Shown piece after piece: positions 5,674 through 6,254 of a stretch of DNA of 6,254 nt. The first letter of the stretch is position 1. Each line of letters begins with the position of its first letter. The translations under genes were made by a program, and so were the position numbers. Location: positions 1 to 6,254 of the forward strand of contig JACDAZ010000361.1 in the NCBI GenBank assembly GCA_013695175.1, read 5' to 3'. The notes under the pieces are model-generated. The model searched no databases, had not been told where the DNA came from, and saw only the letters and a list, made by a program, of their open reading frames with translations. Source of the DNA: Flavisolibacter sp. (lineage in GTDB: Bacteria; Bacteroidota; Bacteroidia; Chitinophagales; Chitinophagaceae).

Positions 5674-5868
5674 ATGGACAGATTAGAATTAAAAGGACGC
5701 TGGAATGAATTAAAAGGTAAAGTGAAACAAGCTCATGGTGACTTTACTGATGATGAATTAAGATATGAAGATGGTAAAGAAGATGAACTATATGGTCGTA
5801 TGCAGACTAAACTAGGTAAAACAAGAGAACAAGTAGTTGATTGGCTAAGAGGTTTAGATAAAAGATAA
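5674..5868 (+). CDS. CsbD-like stress protein (64 aa)
   Basis: The protein belongs to the CsbD-like family of small, very hydrophilic proteins; csbD in Bacillus subtilis is controlled by the general stress sigma factor, and homologues are often induced by osmotic or stationary-phase stress. The biochemical role is unknown. The sequence shows the family core: [20 protein letters not shown] (5-24), then [20 protein letters not shown] (24-43) and a C-terminal helix ([17 protein letters not shown]). I chose the ATG at 5674. The in-frame ATG at 5635, right after the kinase stop, would add 13 aromatic-rich residues ([13 protein letters not shown]) unlike the family, and part of that stretch looks like a promoter. 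With the chosen start the gap to the kinase stop is 39 bases, compatible with one operon. Confidence 0.9.
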   Translation: MDRLELKGRWNELKGKVKQAHGDFTDDELRYEDGKEDELYGRMQTKLGKTREQVVDWLRGLDKR

Positions 5869-5886
5869 TTCATTCATTTAAAGCAG

Positions 5887-5916
5887 AAAGCATTCACCAC
5901 GGTGGATGCTTTTTTT
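5887..5916 (+). terminator. Strong intrinsic terminator after the CsbD-like gene
   Basis: AAAGCATTCAC (5887-5897) pairs with GTGGATGCTTT (5902-5912), with one T-G wobble, around a four-base loop CACG; the helix runs into a run of seven Ts (5910-5916). It lies 18 bases past the CsbD-like stop and should end the kinase-CsbD transcript. As the next gene starts 40 bases later, it also isolates the ABC-F gene from this operon. Confidence 0.85.
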
Positions 5917-5944
5917 ATGTTATTTATCTGAAAACCAACAGCTT

Positions 5945-5952
5945 TATCTTTG
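5945..5952 (+). promoter_or_regulatory. Bacteroidota -7 promoter element of the ABC-F gene
   Basis: TATCTTTG is a perfect match to the Bacteroidota housekeeping -7 consensus TAnnTTTG. It ends four bases before the ATG at 5957, which would put the transcription start at or within a few bases of the start codon. The -33 region is weak (TTA at 5920-5922, 22 bases upstream). The position just after a strong terminator fits the start of a new transcription unit. Confidence 0.55.
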
Positions 5953-5956
5953 CCTT

Positions 5957-6254
5957 ATGCATTATGTTTCAGCTAAAAATCTTGAAAAATCCTATGGAAT
6001 CAAACCTTTGTTTAAAAATCTGGATTTTCACATAAGTGAAGGAGATAAAATAGCCCTTATTGCCCGTAATGGTACGGGAAAGTCAACATTATTAAAAATC
6101 ATTGCAGGCATAGATATGCCTGATGAAGGTGAAATTTGGGTTCATAAAGATGTAGATATTGCTTTTTTTGAACAGGAACCTAAGCTGCAGGACAATAAAA
6201 ATATTTTAGAAAACATCTTTGATCATGACAATCCCATTATAAATGCTATTAGAG
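5957..6254 (+). CDS. ABC-F family ATPase, N-terminal part (cut by window end)
   Basis: The first 99 codons of an ABC ATPase without membrane domains are present; the gene continues beyond the window. It opens with MHYVSAKNLEKSYGIKPLF, the start style of ABC-F proteins, which act on the ribosome as translation factors or protect it from antibiotics. The Walker A motif ARNGTGKST spans 36-44; its first position is Ala instead of the usual Gly, which I take as a lineage variant since the GKST core is intact. The Q-loop glutamine is Gln73 in AFFEQEP. The stretch around 77-99 (LQDNKNILENIFDHDNPII) matches the insertion before the signature region in ABC-F proteins. The ATG at 5957 has no Shine-Dalgarno sequence, and the nearby ATG at 5964 is out of frame. 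Walker B, the linker and the second ATPase domain lie outside, so the subfamily (Uup-like or other) cannot be fixed. Confidence 0.88.
   Translation, partial: MHYVSAKNLEKSYGIKPLFKNLDFHISEGDKIALIARNGTGKSTLLKIIAGIDMPDEGEIWVHKDVDIAFFEQEPKLQDNKNILENIFDHDNPIINAIR

Overview
This window looks like an AT-rich chromosomal segment of a member of the Bacteroidota, most likely from the Chitinophagia/Sphingobacteriia side. The evidence is that most starts have no Shine-Dalgarno sequence, that several gene fronts carry sequences close to the Bacteroidota -7 promoter element (TAnnTTTG), and that the gene families are typical of the group: a family of ABC-F ATPases, a histidine-box fatty acid hydroxylase, a general-stress flavin-fold protein and a CsbD protein. 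The phylum call is fairly safe; anything finer is inference.

Left part (1-2859, all + strand): the possible last codons of an upstream gene, then a 195-residue very acidic, probably disordered protein of unknown function. A 269-base gap follows that holds a 17-codon reading frame with an unusually strong Shine-Dalgarno sequence and a small hairpin ending in six Ts. Next come a membrane-anchored SLT-type lytic transglycosylase (peptidoglycan remodelling), a 238-base gap with a GUAA-capped hairpin, and an integral-membrane fatty acid hydroxylase/sterol desaturase family enzyme, which overlaps a convergent small gene by 13 bases.

Centre and right (2847-5868): two transcription units diverge from a 25-base gap. 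The leftward arm is an App1-like phosphatidate phosphatase (DUF2183) followed by a general-stress-26-like protein of the pyridoxamine-phosphate-oxidase fold, closed by a strong hairpin terminator; a 68-residue protein of unknown function begins just beyond that hairpin. The rightward arm is a diacylglycerol-kinase-type lipid kinase followed by a CsbD-like stress protein and a strong terminator. If the family assignments hold, the two head-to-head enzymes catalyse opposite reactions (phosphatidate to diacylglycerol and back), and each is followed by a stress-type small protein. This mirror layout is the most interesting feature here.

Right edge (5945-6254): a new unit starts with the best Bacteroidota -7 element in the window, directly in front of the start codon of an ABC-F ATPase that runs off the end. 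Its mRNA may be leaderless. I see no insertion sequence, CRISPR array, tRNA, rRNA or phage gene. The window is mostly ordinary core-type content with a few points of regulatory interest.
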